From NCBI RefSeq assembly GCF_029784155.1, contig NC_073693.1, positions 180,999,802-181,063,801 of the forward strand: DNA of 64,000 nt, written 5' to 3'. This DNA comes from Uranotaenia lowii. Lineage: Eukaryota > Arthropoda > Insecta > Diptera > Culicidae. Under the pieces are notes generated by a model. That model had not been told where the DNA came from and searched no databases. It was given only the letters and a program-made list of their open reading frames with translations. Shown in pieces: positions 11,599-24,340 of the stretch (within the stretch, counting starts at the first letter, position 1; every line of letters begins with the position of its first letter). A program made the translations under genes and the position numbers.

Positions 11599-13163
11599 CC
11601 TGAAAACTATCGTGTGAATTTTTTTATCCCAATCCGACTTTTAACAACGACGATAATGCAAAAATATTGAATGGTTAATTTGGACAACCCCCTTTGCCGG
11701 GCCCTTACACTTAATTTAATACCTGAAATCGATTGCTAGTCCCTCAAAACTCTCGTGTACCAAATTTCATTCAAATCCGGTGTATAATAACGACAATATC
11801 GCAAAAAAATGAATGCCATGTGAATGGTCAAGTGTCTTTAATAAAAAAAAAAGTGAATAGTTAATATGGACGACCCCTTAGGCCGGCCCCTGACTTTAAT
11901 TTAGATAAGTGAATTCAATTGTTTGTCCCAAATAACACCTTTGTGCCAATTTTCAACCCAATCCGATGTATAAAAACAGCAAGATGACTAAGATATTGAA
12001 AACTTAATATAGAAAAACATCATTTCTTAGGAAGCTTGAATAGATTTGGCCTAATAGTTTTATCTTCAAAAGATTAAACTGCTTTTTTATCTTTTCCATC
12101 CCTTATCTAATGAAAATATCTGTTGAAGATTATCTCACTTTTCAATATGGATGATTTTGTTGAGCATGTTGAAAACTCACTTTGCATGTTTTCAATTGCA
12201 TGTGTGTGTTTTTTTCGCTTTTCAATTTCGCACTGTTTGATTTAGTTTACCTTAAATGTTGGAAGTTCCACTAATAGCTTTTTGAAGTTATTGAAAACAA
12301 ATCATTTAGAAAACATCATTTCTATATTATGAAAAAGGTTTTTTTTAGTTTTGTTTTTTTCATGGGCACAAACATCCCATTAATAGATGGTAGAATCGAC
12401 CATGCACATTGGTCATCAATGATAACTCAAAAGTTAGAAATTGATCAGTGAAATCGAATTGGATAAAACTCAAAACCTCAAATTTTATTATCTTATCAAT
12501 TTTCTAATCTCCCATCAAAATTCCAATTGAAGCATTAAAATCGCAGCCTTGAACTTATAAACTCTGAATCTAAAATTTTTTTCTTTCTCTATAAGGAATT
12601 CCAAAAATATAAAAATGGTTGACCTTCAAAGCCCCCCATCAGCGGTAGAGAGCACTTTGAAAGCCACTACTGTTCTAGTCAATATTTTCCTAACAGGCGA
12701 GTTGTATTTTTCAATCAAAATGTAGGCTTATAATTGTATCCAAATATCTCGTACCGGTAGCATGTGCTTTGAACAGTAGAAGGTACAAAAAACACGCGCC
12801 AAAATTTTCACTTTCAAATTTTTAATGCTCAGCAAGCTTCGATTTGCTATCCAGTACATGTGAGCTCTGGATGGTCGTTTCTAATAGCCTGCCTTTGGTG
12901 ATGGTGAAAATAATCCCGCCAACGAAACGAACGGAAACGAAAGTCGGTTCAAAAAATGGATGCCATGACTTTCGGTTCGGGGGAATAAAACCGTTGTTGT
13001 ATGGACGACCGCCTTCAAAAGGGGTCATCCGAAAATTTAAAAACATTTTTCATCATTCCTGGTCCTAATGAGCACCCATGCCAAATTTCAGCTCTCTAGC
13101 TCTTAAGGCAGCTGAGCCTATTGAAGACAAACATACAAACAAACAAACGGAAATTACTTTTTA

Positions 13164-16100
13164 TCTATTATATAAAATTCTCTTGTAACGGTGTTTGTAG
13201 TACTACTCCTCCGAAATGACCCAAATGATTCGAATGAAATTATTTTTAGAATATTCTGTAGCCATGCGAATCGGTTTATATCGAATAAAAACAACACAAA
13301 GTCGCATCAATTGTCCGTAATAATTAAATTTGTAGTTTTTTGAATGAAATAAAAGTCATGGCTTCCATTTTTTTGAGATTTTTTTTTTCCTTTGGGCGGT
13401 TTGTTTTTCGTCTCCAAGGTCGAGGCGTCGCAAGCAGACGTCGTTAGAGGATAGTAACCATGGCATAGCATACTGATCAGTGAGTATATTTTGGCGCGTA
13501 TTTCTCAACCAAGCATATTTTCAATGCAAGGGGTGGCCATGTGAAGCCTAGATGTGTTTTTTTTTGTTCTTGATTCCTAGCTCATTTCTACAGCACATGG
13601 TTATGAATGACGCCTAGATGTGACTCAGGTTGACATTTTGCTGATCGAATGAAACATATAATATTTGTTTTGCCAAAATCTGAAATTGAAAAGTCGGGCA
13701 TCCATTATTAGAGATTTTCTTTTCTTCGAGGGTTTGTTTTTCTTCTGCATGGGCGAAGCGTCGCTAGCAAACGTCGTTGCAAGATATTAGTAACCAAAGC
13801 ATACTGTTCATTGATCGCTGGAAAAATTTAAAAATTAGGCGCCTATTTCTCAACCAAGTACCTATATTTCTAATGCACGTGGGGGCGATTTGCAACCTAG
13901 ATGTGTTTTTTTTTTCTTGCCTCTTTGTACACAGCACATGGTAATAAATGACGCCTAGATGTGACACGGATTGATATTTTATCGATCGAATCAAAACCAT
14001 ATAAACGATTTCAAATATCAAAACCATTTTTAATTCGTGTTAATTTAAGTAAAAAATTGTTGTCCAAAAAATATGAACTTGGTAAAGATAAATATGGAAT
14101 AATGTTATGACATTTTGCGGACGTTTGAATATAAGAAATTGGGAAGCTTTATGTCATATTCGTTTTCATCCTGGTGGTGCACCGGTAGTGCACCAAGTGC
14201 TGTCAAAGCGTTTTTTTTTATATGAAGATGACAGCAGTTGGTGCACAACCATCTTTCCACCAGATGAAAACGAATATGGCATTACATTCCACTTCGTATA
14301 ATCCAATACGCCTAGAACGCTAGACACATCAACTGAACAAGAGTCTATTCTATTCTATTTTGTTTATTTATAGAGGATTTTAACCAACTTGGTCATTCGT
14401 CCTCTCAACAAGAGTCTGTTCTTTAAAATAGATTAGATAGGATTAAAGTTTGAAAAGGCCGAATGAACTATTTGATTTTTTGCAAACGTAAATAGAAGTT
14501 ATCAATAAAATAATCTACTTTTTAATAACAAAAAGTGAGGATATGCATTTTCCGGAACAATTTTCAATTAAGAAAGTAGACTAGAGCAAGTGGAAACTAT
14601 CAAATTTTACAAAAAATGTATACATTATTTCTTCATCTAAAAATTGTTGGGCCCAAAAAAAAATCAGATTAAATAAACTTAACTTTTTTTTTAAAATCAT
14701 TCACCAAAAAACTTTTTACACGTTAATGTTTTTTTACACACAATTCAAGTACAAACTTAACAGGAAAAGTGTGTTTTAGTTTTACATATTTTGGCTATAT
14801 AGAAGAGACTTTTGATTCACTTTTTTGTTGAAAAGCAGCAGATTTTTATGATGAGCTTTTAATATGACCTGAAAATGTTAATTAAGTGAAAGTGATATTA
14901 ATTCCTGTAATTTCTTAGGTGGAATAAGTGAAAACGCGCCATTTAGCTATGAAACATCTACAATTTAAGAATTTTATCTTCAAAATGGCCAGAAAGGATA
15001 ACCCGAGTGTTGAATCTGAAGCGGATATTCAAAATTATTATAAGATCTTTGTAAATCAAGGTCTTTTGGTTGAACAGCATTCAGTGAAATTGAAGTACCA
15101 AGCATTAATTTATTCCGGAGAAAAACTTAGGATATAGCAATGAAAGTTGATAAAACAGACAAACAAAACAAGTATTAAATTAATTTTAAAGTCTTTTCTC
15201 TGACGCATCTGAAAAAGACCTATGTGTTTTCACTTGCCCCAATAAATGGGACAAATGTATACTTCGATATTTCTTTTTGCCAACATAACTAATTTTTTTT
15301 TTTTGAAAATTTTCCTTTTCCAGAGAATATGAAAGTTGAACTGTGGTCATATTCGTTAGGATTTGACCGGTGTTTCATTTTTGAGAATAAAGATTTACAG
15401 TAAAAAAGACACATAATTTTTATTATGGTTTTGTTTATATGATAATTTCCAGGAAACAAAATGAACTCATGAAACCAACGAAGCCTGATCAGATAATTTC
15501 TTTTCGATCTATTAAATTAAAAATAATCAGCTTTTCAATTAAATTTTATAAAATCTTAAAAATATAGCATAATCCTAAATGAAATCGCAGATCACCACCA
15601 ACAATGTTCAGGAAATTTTGAAATCAGAACTGCTTCAATTAAAATCTTTAAAATAATGGGTGAATATATCTAAACATATGTTTTACTCTTTCCAAAACCA
15701 ATCGTTTCTTTGATTCATTGGGTTAAGTTAAAGTTCAAAGGAATTAATTTGCATTTTTTGATTGAATAAAAAAAAAGGAATTTGTAATACACAAAATCAC
15801 CAGATTTAATTCCATGACAAGTGCTGTTGGGAACACTTTAAGTTGAAATGTGTAAAGTCTATAACTTAAGTATCCGGCGAAACTTTTTGGAAATGGTTTT
15901 GATGAAAATATGGATTTTAATTCAAACTGCTTCGAAGCATGAGGATGGTGAATAATAAGCTGTTTGAAAATGGTTGGTAAAAAATCTTTTCTTATGTGTT
16001 TCATTTCTACAGTTCTAAAAAATACACCATCCAAAGCTAATTGGGAGCTGAAAGCGCTGTGTTAGGCAAAATATTCGGCAAATACTCCAAAAAATGTCCC

Positions 16101-16368
16101 TATATTAAAAACAATATAACAAAACGAAATAAATCTACTGAATGGAATACAGCAAATGAAACGCACAAATTATCAACAAACAGTTATTCATTGAACAAGT
16201 TACAAAAAATGGATTTTTAAAGACCCGTTGAGTTTAAATTCTTTGATTTAATTTTGATAGAATTGAGCTGGACGATTCGAGTAAAGGGAAAGAAGGGAAA
16301 TGTAAAGAAATCTAGGAAAATAGAAAATAAACGCCAAATGGTAAGACGAAGTTTACCGGGTCTGCTAG
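13164..16368 (+). mobile_element. Helitron C (non-autonomous)
   Basis: 3205 bp starting TCTATTATATAAAATTCTC and ending CCGGGTCTGCTAG, with hairpin GGTAA...TTACC just upstream. It sits between A13163 and T16369 inside the last bases of Helitron B; copy A keeps the uninterrupted junction near 6123. Inside are two diverged ~290-bp direct repeats (about 13380-13650 and 13700-13990) and a 130-bp foldback (14152-14281). The interior 14300-16200 is AT-rich without a recognisable gene; the 69-codon ORF at 14928 has no family match. No Rep/helicase. Confidence 0.87.
14152..14281. repeat. 130-bp foldback (PIF/Harbinger-like mini-MITE)
   Basis: Two arms of about 54 nt (14152-14205 and 14229-14281) pair almost throughout, including TGCACCAAGTGCTGTCA against TGACAGCAGTTGGTGCA, around a T-rich loop. 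TTA flanks both sides (14149-14151 and 14282-14284), the target signature of PIF/Harbinger MITEs. It would also fold as an RNA hairpin. Confidence 0.7.
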
Positions 16369-16378
16369 TATATATAGA

Positions 16379-17465
16379 TAAAGATTCCCGACTCTTATGA
16401 AAACCGGGAGACAAAAAAAAATAAGCGCCACCATCAATACGACGACAGAAATGCAACTAAAACACAGTGAAAACTGTTAGCAGAGAAAACTTATGTAAAA
16501 CAGTTTTTATCACACGGTGGGACACATGTACTCAATTGAGAGTTTTTAAGCACAGCAATCGAAAGCCCCATCTCTTAAGTGTTATAAATGATGGTGTAGA
16601 TTATTTCATACGCAGCGCATAAAATGGGACTGCACACTTCAGATCTGTGGATTGTGACATTTGTGCCACATTTCAAATCAGTTTTTTTTTATTTCTCTAC
16701 ACGCTAACCGCTTTTTGTGACTGCAAAAGATTGCACAAAATAAAATTAAAAAAAAAAAAAAATATCAGCCTGATTGTTTCACTTTGAGGAACACTCAGAA
16801 TTTGAAAAATTAATAACAAAATAATATTCTTCAAAATTTAACACGACTTTCAGGTAAACTAAAATACCATAGTTGTATAAGTTGGTCCAACTGTTTCTAT
16901 CATACGGCACTTTGAGTATTGGTTTTTTTCTAACTGATTTCATTGCAGTCCATTTGGCTTAATTTAGTTCTTAATTTTAGTTTAACGTTTCGAAATGCTA
17001 TGTACAAATTTAACAGAAATAAGTGTCGCAGTACACCTCAGGTGAAAATGAAAAATCTACTCTAGCCAGTAACTAAAAATAGTTGAAAGATGAATTTTGA
17101 ACTGGTCTCAGAGTTTAAAACCTCCTTTAATCAAATTAAAAACATTGTGAACGTCATGTTTTCATTATTATATTAACTGATTGAGTTTAAGTTTTTTCAC
17201 AATAGATGATACTGAATGCGGTTAGCTCAATTTTACTGAGTCAGTAGCGTTTGATTCTGCGAAATTTAATCAAATTACGTGTATTTTGAATAATTTTAAA
17301 TTGATTGAAAACATTTCAGAGTGCATCATGATCTGCACGCTACGATCATTAAACACAATTTGTGAGAAATGTTGACCTTTTCCGTCAGTAGGTGGTGCTG
17401 ATTTTTGTAGAAAGAATGTCTTTTGGAATTTATATGAAAAATGTAAAGAGCTGGGTATCTTTATA
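16379..17465. other. AT-rich interval, no gene recognised
   Basis: Between Helitron B and the LTR element. No ORF, RNA gene or clear terminal repeats were seen. The first bases may continue Helitron G. Confidence 0.5.
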
Positions 17466-19974
17466 TCTACTGTGGTAACCTATCTTACAGTTTCCGGACG
17501 GATAAAAAATACAAATTAATAATTCGGATGCACAATGTATAATATATATTTTCTTTGACATTTTATCCAAACCTACTATGATATTTTTCACAATGTTAGA
17601 TCGCACATCTCGTTTTTCATATAATTTTTAAAATTAATTGAAAAGTAGAATCGGTATTACAATTGAATTGCAAAACAAAACTATCTAACTTTCATAGTAA
17701 TCTTCTAGTTCATTATTTATTCTTCAAATCTTGCTCGCTTGATGAGTGTTCGTTCAGTTCAGTTGGATTTGGATCTATCGATAAATGAGAACTGCAACCC
17801 TCGTTACAATCAACCAAAATAGGTCATGATTCATCTTCAATTACATAATAAGTTTTGTTTCAAGTTGTTGATAACTTGTAAACCGGAAACAGTTTTTCCC
17901 ATTAACCCCATAAACACTATAACCTTTCTCTTATTTAAACGTTTTTACTTGAAAGAATTGATTATTCATCAGAGTAGTTGAGCTACCGTTTCACATAGCC
18001 ATTTTGCAGTGATTGCAAATTCACAAAATTCTTTTGTAATAAACCTTTTAATTAATCATACATTTTTACTTTGAAAACATGGTTCATCAGTAGCATTTCA
18101 CGTTTTTCTTTTCCTTTCTTGGTCAAACGGTTCGGTATTTTGTTATATTTTCGAGCATCGAAACGCCTCCAGTTCAAGGTTGGAAGCCTCCTCAACATGA
18201 ACATTCGTTTGCTTTACGGTCCATGATCGGCAACCAGGACTTATATCAAATACAGTGTTTGATTGATTCACCTGGATGACTTAAACGATACACAGCAGTC
18301 TTCCTTCCTTCCTTCCAATCTTTTCTTCAACCAAAACTAGTTTATTCCAGAAACCTTCATATAGTTTCAACAGCGCAATAATTTACACTAGTTTCAGCAC
18401 GTTTCAGTTTCTCCGACATCAAGTGTAACTGATTCCTTCCCTGCAAGAACTAAGAAAGGATTAGCTGTTCCGAATCTAACAGGTGATACCAACCAAAACA
18501 AAAAGACTGCACCTTTTCCAAACCCTTTTTTTTCACTATTCCTATGCTTATTGAAAAGCTAAAGCACATCAACTGGAAACCCCTACAGAAGATCAAAACT
18601 ATGCTGATGCCTGCCTTGCAAGTTGAAGATAGTCTTTACATATTGACTTTTAGACTTAGCCTCAAATCCTTCTTTATTTATGTTAATTTAATACATGGAT
18701 TCGATTTACATTTTAAAAGATGTTGTCGTAACAATTTAGCTTTGATATCTTTGTTTTTAACAATTTTTAATTTTTGTTTTTAATATTAAAGTTGAAGATA
18801 GTTTTGAAGCTTGTCTTCCGTTTTTGTTATTAATTTTCCTTAATTACATATAGCTGTTTTTAAGATTAATTTGATATAACCAAGTCAGTAACAAATTATC
18901 TCATTAGTTTTCTTTGGTAAATTATGGTTTCTAAATATTTTATTTTCTACAGTATCCACAGTCGGTGGAGCACAAGAATTTCAAGTTACTTTTGAAAACA
19001 TTCTCCTTATTTAAAATATGTTTTTGGTTCTTAGCACTTACTTGGAATACTATTTTCAATGTCACCATAATTGGTTCAGTCTTTATTGGCCTTTGTGTCG
19101 ACCATGAAGTTGAAAAGTCTTTGAAAAAGCATGGAGTTCGAAATTCGGCTAACACAGTTCTAATATTAGAACTATATAGCTTCATCTACGAAACACATGT
19201 TTATTAATATTAGTTATAAGTCCAGAACGCTTACCTGATGGAAAGTATGTTAAATTTATAGTTACCTCAAGTGTCAGGATAGCTCAATAAATGGAGCAAG
19301 AAATCCTTAAACCTACAGGCATCGTAATTAAAGCTTGCTTTCTTCAGCATTGCATATTACCTCGGAAATGTAGTTCACTGTTGTCAAACCATTAATATTG
19401 GTGAGACTCGCGGTGATGATCCTAGACGAGTACTACTTGAGCAACATAATCGATAACGAAAATTGACGCTTAATTTTTCTTGAATTCCGGTCATATTGAT
19501 CTTGCTCATAATTTTTCCGTTACTCTCAGCACCTCCAAGCGATAAGCTTTGATTCCACAATAGTAATAGACTTTCAACTTCGCCACCTAGTTATTGGAGT
19601 TCACTTGTTCGTATCTTAATCCAGTGATAATGTTTTACTTTTAAATATTATTCTAAAAATGTCTCAGGAAAATTACTAAATTTATATTTCATTCTTTTAT
19701 TTCCTTTAAGCTGAAAACAAATGCATACTGATTAATGTTGTCATTCCAACACATTTGATGTTTTTATGTTTTTTTTTCAGTAAAAATGGAATGAACTAAG
19801 GTTTTAAGCCATCTCCTGCTAAGCAGTGGATTGTTCTACTTGAACTTGCGGATCATAATAATCAGGCTATTACGCCAACTCCCTGTATAGCAGCGGATCT
19901 GAATACTCAGGCTATTACGCCAATTCCCTGCAAAGCAGCGGAGTGTCCTGCCTAAAGCAGTGGATCTTTATACT

Positions 19975-20150
19975 CAGGCTATTACGCCAATCAGGCTATT
20001 ACGCCAATCAGGCTATTACGCCAATCAGGCTTTTACGCCAATCAGGTTCTTACACCAACCAGGCTCTTACGCCATTCAGGCTCTAACGCCAATCAGGTTC
20101 TTACACCAATCAGGCTCTAACGCCATTCAGGCTCTTACGCCAATCTCTGC
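19975..20150. repeat. 17-bp tandem array near the LTR element's primer site
   Basis: About ten copies of CAGGCTATTACGCCAAT, spaced 17 bp, with related longer-spaced copies back to about 19862. It lies between the putative primer-binding site and the rest of the internal region. The 64-codon ORF at 19960 is just this repeat translated. Confidence 0.88.
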
Positions 20151-20314
20151 TTAAAAGCAGACTCTTTGTTTTTTTTTATATATCTAAAGCTATTTTCTTA
20201 CCAGTTCCGAATTTTTCCGGTTTATCCTCGTCGCCAGATGTGGTAACCTATCTTACAGTTTCCGGACGGATAAAAAATACAAATTAATAATTCGGATGCA
20301 CAATGTATAATATA

Positions 20315-22673
20315 CTAGCAGACCCGGTAAACTTCGTCTTACCATTTTAAACTTGGCGTCTATTTCAATTTTTTTTTCGCTGTTTGACTTAAAAAAGCAT
20401 CAAATCTTGAGTTGTTAATCGTCTCGCTTTCTTCTCGCGGGTCTTTTAACTGATTATTTAAAAAATATCTCCAATAAATTTTACATACATCTTACATGAA
20501 TCCTTTTAATTTACATTTCTTTGAATCGGATGCTTTGAATATTGCCGAATGATATCAGATATCAGCTTCCCGTTGCAAATTCGATTTTTTCAGCACTCAA
20601 CTTTACCATCAAGCTTGGCAAGCCTCATGCTAAAAAAAAATCCACTCTTTATAACTTGTTCCATAAATAACATATGTTGATTATATCTATGTTTCATTTA
20701 TTGTAAACAATTTAGTTGATTGACTCCGCTTTGCTCGAGTTCACTTTAAGGTTTAAATCGAAATCAAAATTTCTCATTTATTTGAATTTATTGCATATGA
20801 AACTTTATGGAAGAAGAATTTTGAATATCGGGACAATTTTTGGAGTGTTTGCTCAATATTCTGCCTAGTGCAGCACTTTTAGCTCCCGAGTAGCTTTTGA
20901 TGGTATATTTTTTAGAACTGAAGAAATAAAAACATTAGAGATGATTTTTTTTCAAACCATTTTCAAGCAGCTTCACTTTCCTCACATTTGGAAGCAGTGG
21001 TTGTTTATATCCATATTTTCATCAAAATCATGTCCAAAAAAAAGGTTAGCCCTTTTTTAGCAAAAAATGCTAATTAAATCAAGATGTCTTGAATTATTGG
21101 GTTAATATTCAAAGAAATTTTATTTGGTTTTGAAAGGAGAAAAGATATGATTAAATTTTTTGTTATTCAACCAAATTAAAGCATTTTTATCTTCTTTTTA
21201 TCCTTAAATACATACCTGCCAATTTAAACCATTGTTGTCTGATTTAAAATTTTCTTACACAGTGTTGAAGGTGATTTGCGATTCTGTTTAAGATTATGTG
21301 ATATTTTCAAGATTCAATAAGATTTAATTGGAACGCAGGTTTTAAAAAATTGAATACATAAAAAAGAACTAATCTTTCAAGGCTACGATGATTTCATGAG
21401 TTCATTCTTTTTTCTGGAAATTTTCATGTAAATTTACCTCGACATTTAAAAATTTTAAATATCCGTTCAGATTTAACACTCGGAATACCCTATCTGACTA
21501 TTTTAGAGAAAAATTGGAATATGTTTCATGACTTAAAGGCGCATTGCCACTTGTTTCACCGTGTGAAATGACAGGAGTTAATTTTATTTTCAACACTTTT
21601 AGGTCATAACAAAAACTTATCAAAAAAAAAAACAAATTCAGCTTCTGCTATCAAAAAAATTATGCATCTGGAATATCAATCACAAAAAAAATGTCAACAA
21701 AAAATCGGATCTAAAGTCTCACTTATGTAACCAAAATATACAAAAACACACATTTATGTTAAGCACCTACGTAATTGAATTCTGTGTAAACAAACAGGGA
21801 ACCTGTAAACAGTTTTTTGGTGAACTATTTTAAAAAAAATGAAGTTTATTTAGTTAGATTGTTTATTTGGGCCCAACCATTTATAAATTTAGAAATCATG
21901 TATACATTTTTTGTAAATGTTGAACGTTTGCACTTCTTTGCATTCGGCCTTCAAATGAACATCAATCTTATATAATCCATTATTTGAAAAATATTTCTAG
22001 CGTTTTGGAATATAAACCAAGTCTTTCCACTTTTCTTTTTTCAAATATCCGCAAAGAGTCCTACCATTATTTCATACGTATCAGTACTAAATTCATATTA
22101 TTTAGACAACAATTCCTTCTTGAAATAACACGAATTGAAGTTTTTTATTTTTTCAAATCGTTTGAATGGTTTTGATTTGATCGGCAAAATATTATTCTGG
22201 GACACATATGGGCGTCATTCATTACTACATATGTGCTGTACAAATGATCTAGGAATCAAGAAGAAAAAAACACATCTAGGCTTCATGTGGTCACCACATG
22301 CATCGAAATTATGCTTGGTTGAGAAATGCGCGCCCAAAAATTCCCACTAAACAGTATGCTATGCCATAGTTACTAACCTCCTACGACGTTTGCTTGCGAC
22401 GCCTTGACCATAGAGACGAAAAACAAACCGCCCGCCCGGCGCCCAAAGTAAAGAAAATCTCGAAAATATTGAAGGCCATGACTTTAATTTGATTTAATTT
22501 ATTACAAATTTAATGATTACGGACAATTAATGCCAGTTTTTGTTGTTTTTATTCGATATAAACCATTTCGCATGCCCACAGAATATTCTAAAAATAATTT
22601 CCTTTGAATCGGTTGGGTCATTTCGGAGGAGTAGTACTACAAACACCGTTACAAGAGAATTTTATATAATAGA
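20315..22673 (-). mobile_element. Helitron inside the right-hand LTR
   Basis: 2359 bp. On the minus strand it starts TCTATTATATAAAATTCTC (22673 downward) and ends CCGGGTCTGCTAG at 20315. The intact LTR at 17471 gives the empty site (ATATA|TATTTTC), so insertion was between A and T with no duplication. Same subfamily as Helitron C (shared ends and the CGTCTC...CGAGGCGTCGC interior) but shorter and without its foldback. Confidence 0.92.
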
Positions 22674-22849
22674 TATTTTCTTTGACATTTTATCCAAACC
22701 TACTATGATATTTTTCACAATGTTAGATCGCACATCTACTATCTTTGTATAAAGGAAGCAGGACCCCCCTTATAATTTTTTACAAAAATCCAAAACTAAT
22801 AAAGCAAATTTAGTATGGGAGGGTATTTGGATACGAAAAATATTTCTAT

Positions 22850-24340
22850 GAATATTTGCACGGAGAAAAATATATAGATTTATCAGTTATATTACGCGTC
22901 TACAGGACCATAAATTTGATTGTTTGCTTCTGACCCGAAAAAACAATCAAGCCAAGAATCTGACTATCCGTTGCCACAAATGGATAAATGGCTGATTTAG
23001 CGATCGCATCAGCTTCGAGAATCCAACAGGATTTTTAGTCAATCATTCGTACGGCTGTTTTTACGGTAACGCTGATCAACATGAATGTCGGAAATATAAA
23101 TAAACATTAATTTGAGTAGTTAATTGCATTGTTTTTCCTTTTTATTTTTAATAAGACATATATTTTTTTTAAATTTTATCATATATTTCATTAGTCAATC
23201 ATTCGACGGCTAACAAAATTGGTTTGATGTACGATTTGTTTACGCAATTTGGTTCGGTTTCTGGGGCGAAGTTGAATCACAACAAAACGGTCGCAATTGA
23301 TGTAGGTACTATTAGTGGCAACCCGATCAATTTCTCGAGGCTTCAAACGAAAGAAACAATAAAAGCGTTAGGAATCTACTATGCTAATTCTATTCGAGTG
23401 ATGATACGTAAGAACTGGGATGTTCTTGTGTCTAAGGTTTCTCAGCACGCATGGTTCAACTAGAAAACAGCTCTTCTCAACATGTTTATCAACTCCAAGG
23501 TATGGTATCTTGCCTCGATTCTTTCACCAAACTCGCAACACTTGGCAAAGCTAACATCTACTTGTGGAAACTTCCTTTGGAGAGGACACTGTGTACGTGT
23601 GCCTATCCAACAGCTAGCACGAAAAGTCGAACAAGGTGGACTTAACTTACATCTACCCTCACTAAAATCAAAGTCGCTGCTAACAAGTAGACATTTGATA
23701 GAAATCGACGCTATGCCACACTATAGGTCACTGATTTCTAATGCTGGGCCAGCCCCATCTAGCCTACCCGAGGTAAAAGCCATAAAAGAGATTATTTCAA
23801 CACTTCCACTCAGAGATAGACCCACAGCTAATGCGACATACCTACATTTCCTGACCAACACCGACCAACCGAAAGTTGAAAGAAACAACCCGAGCATCAA
23901 TTGGAAACAAGCGTGGAGGAATGTCTGATCCCGGAAACTCTCCCCTGGACAGAAAGAAACTCTGTATCTGTGGACTAACAAAAAAGCGTTATGCCGGCAA
24001 CTTCTCTTCACTATCATCGCGCTGACATGAGACATGTATGCATTGCAGAACACCCATCGAGACCATTGAACACAAATACCGTGAATGTACTAATCTCAAC
24101 GGAGCGTTCGAGCTACTTCAAAGGAAAATATACGAAACCCTCGACAGACAGCGAACACTGAACTTCGAAGAACTAATTCACCCTACCTTGTTAAACATAA
24201 ATAGACAAAAAAAAGTAAAAATTCTGAAATATCTTAGTAGCTATATAAATTTTATAAACGCAAGCAGCAATAGTGTAGACATCAATGCTTTAGATTTCCA
24301 CGTGAGTTTAGACATATGAAATTGAAAATGAAGTTTCAAC
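22850..24340 (+). pseudogene. Decayed L1/Tx1-like reverse transcriptase fragment
   Basis: Translated pieces read LFTQFGSVSGAKLNHNKT, then INSKVWYLASILSPN and GNFLWRG, then a distal segment with CRTPIETIEHKYREC (zinc-knuckle-like C-terminus). The order is that of the RT thumb through C-terminal region of L1-group non-LTR elements. Lesions: a TAG at 23461, a TGA at about 23926 with a frame change before 24038, and a 141-bp insertion at 23050-23190. The catalytic fingers and palm are missing, so it is a 5'-truncated dead copy. Clade assignment is from motif style only. Confidence 0.72.
23050..23190. repeat. 141-bp retroposon-like insertion with 15-bp target duplication
   Basis: TTAGTCAATCATTCG occurs at 23035-23049 and again at 23191-23205, flanking a block starting TACGGCTGTTTTTAC. 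Removing one copy restores the open frame of the L1-like fragment (VNHSTANKIG). A second, about 90 percent similar copy of the block is at 24706-24850. Confidence 0.65.

Larger units (their letters stand above)
10447..16378 (-). mobile_element. Helitron B (non-autonomous), split by Helitron C
   Basis: Near-identical partner of Helitron A. It runs 10447-13163 and resumes 16369-16378 (TATATATAGA). Own length is about 2.73 kb. It carries the CACTCAG element (10888-11598) without the Helitron D and hAT insertions seen in A, so it provides the empty sites for both. It directly abuts Helitron F, whose terminal A served as the A of its A|T target. Confidence 0.88.
17466..22739 (-). mobile_element. 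Non-autonomous LTR retrotransposon, Gypsy-type primer site, with TCTAC target duplication
   Basis: TCTAC at 17466-17470 and 22735-22739 flank it. LTRs are 17471-17607 and 20239-20314 plus 22674-22734; both are 137 bp, start TG and end CA, and look identical once a Helitron is removed from the second. Orientation is minus: next to the right LTR, read on the minus strand, TGGCGACGAGGATAAACC (20236-20219) looks like a TGGCGAC-type Gypsy primer-binding site. Next to the left LTR, GAAAAACGAGA is purine-rich like a polypurine tract. The internal 2.63 kb has no gag or pol, so it depends on helper proteins. Confidence 0.85.

Noticed and set aside
19862..20150. Possible CRISPR array
   Set aside because: Units are contiguous 17-mers without unique spacers, in eukaryotic DNA within an LTR element.
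19960..20154. 64-codon ORF with repeated TPIRF motifs
   Set aside because: It is a 17-bp tandem repeat read in frame, not a protein.
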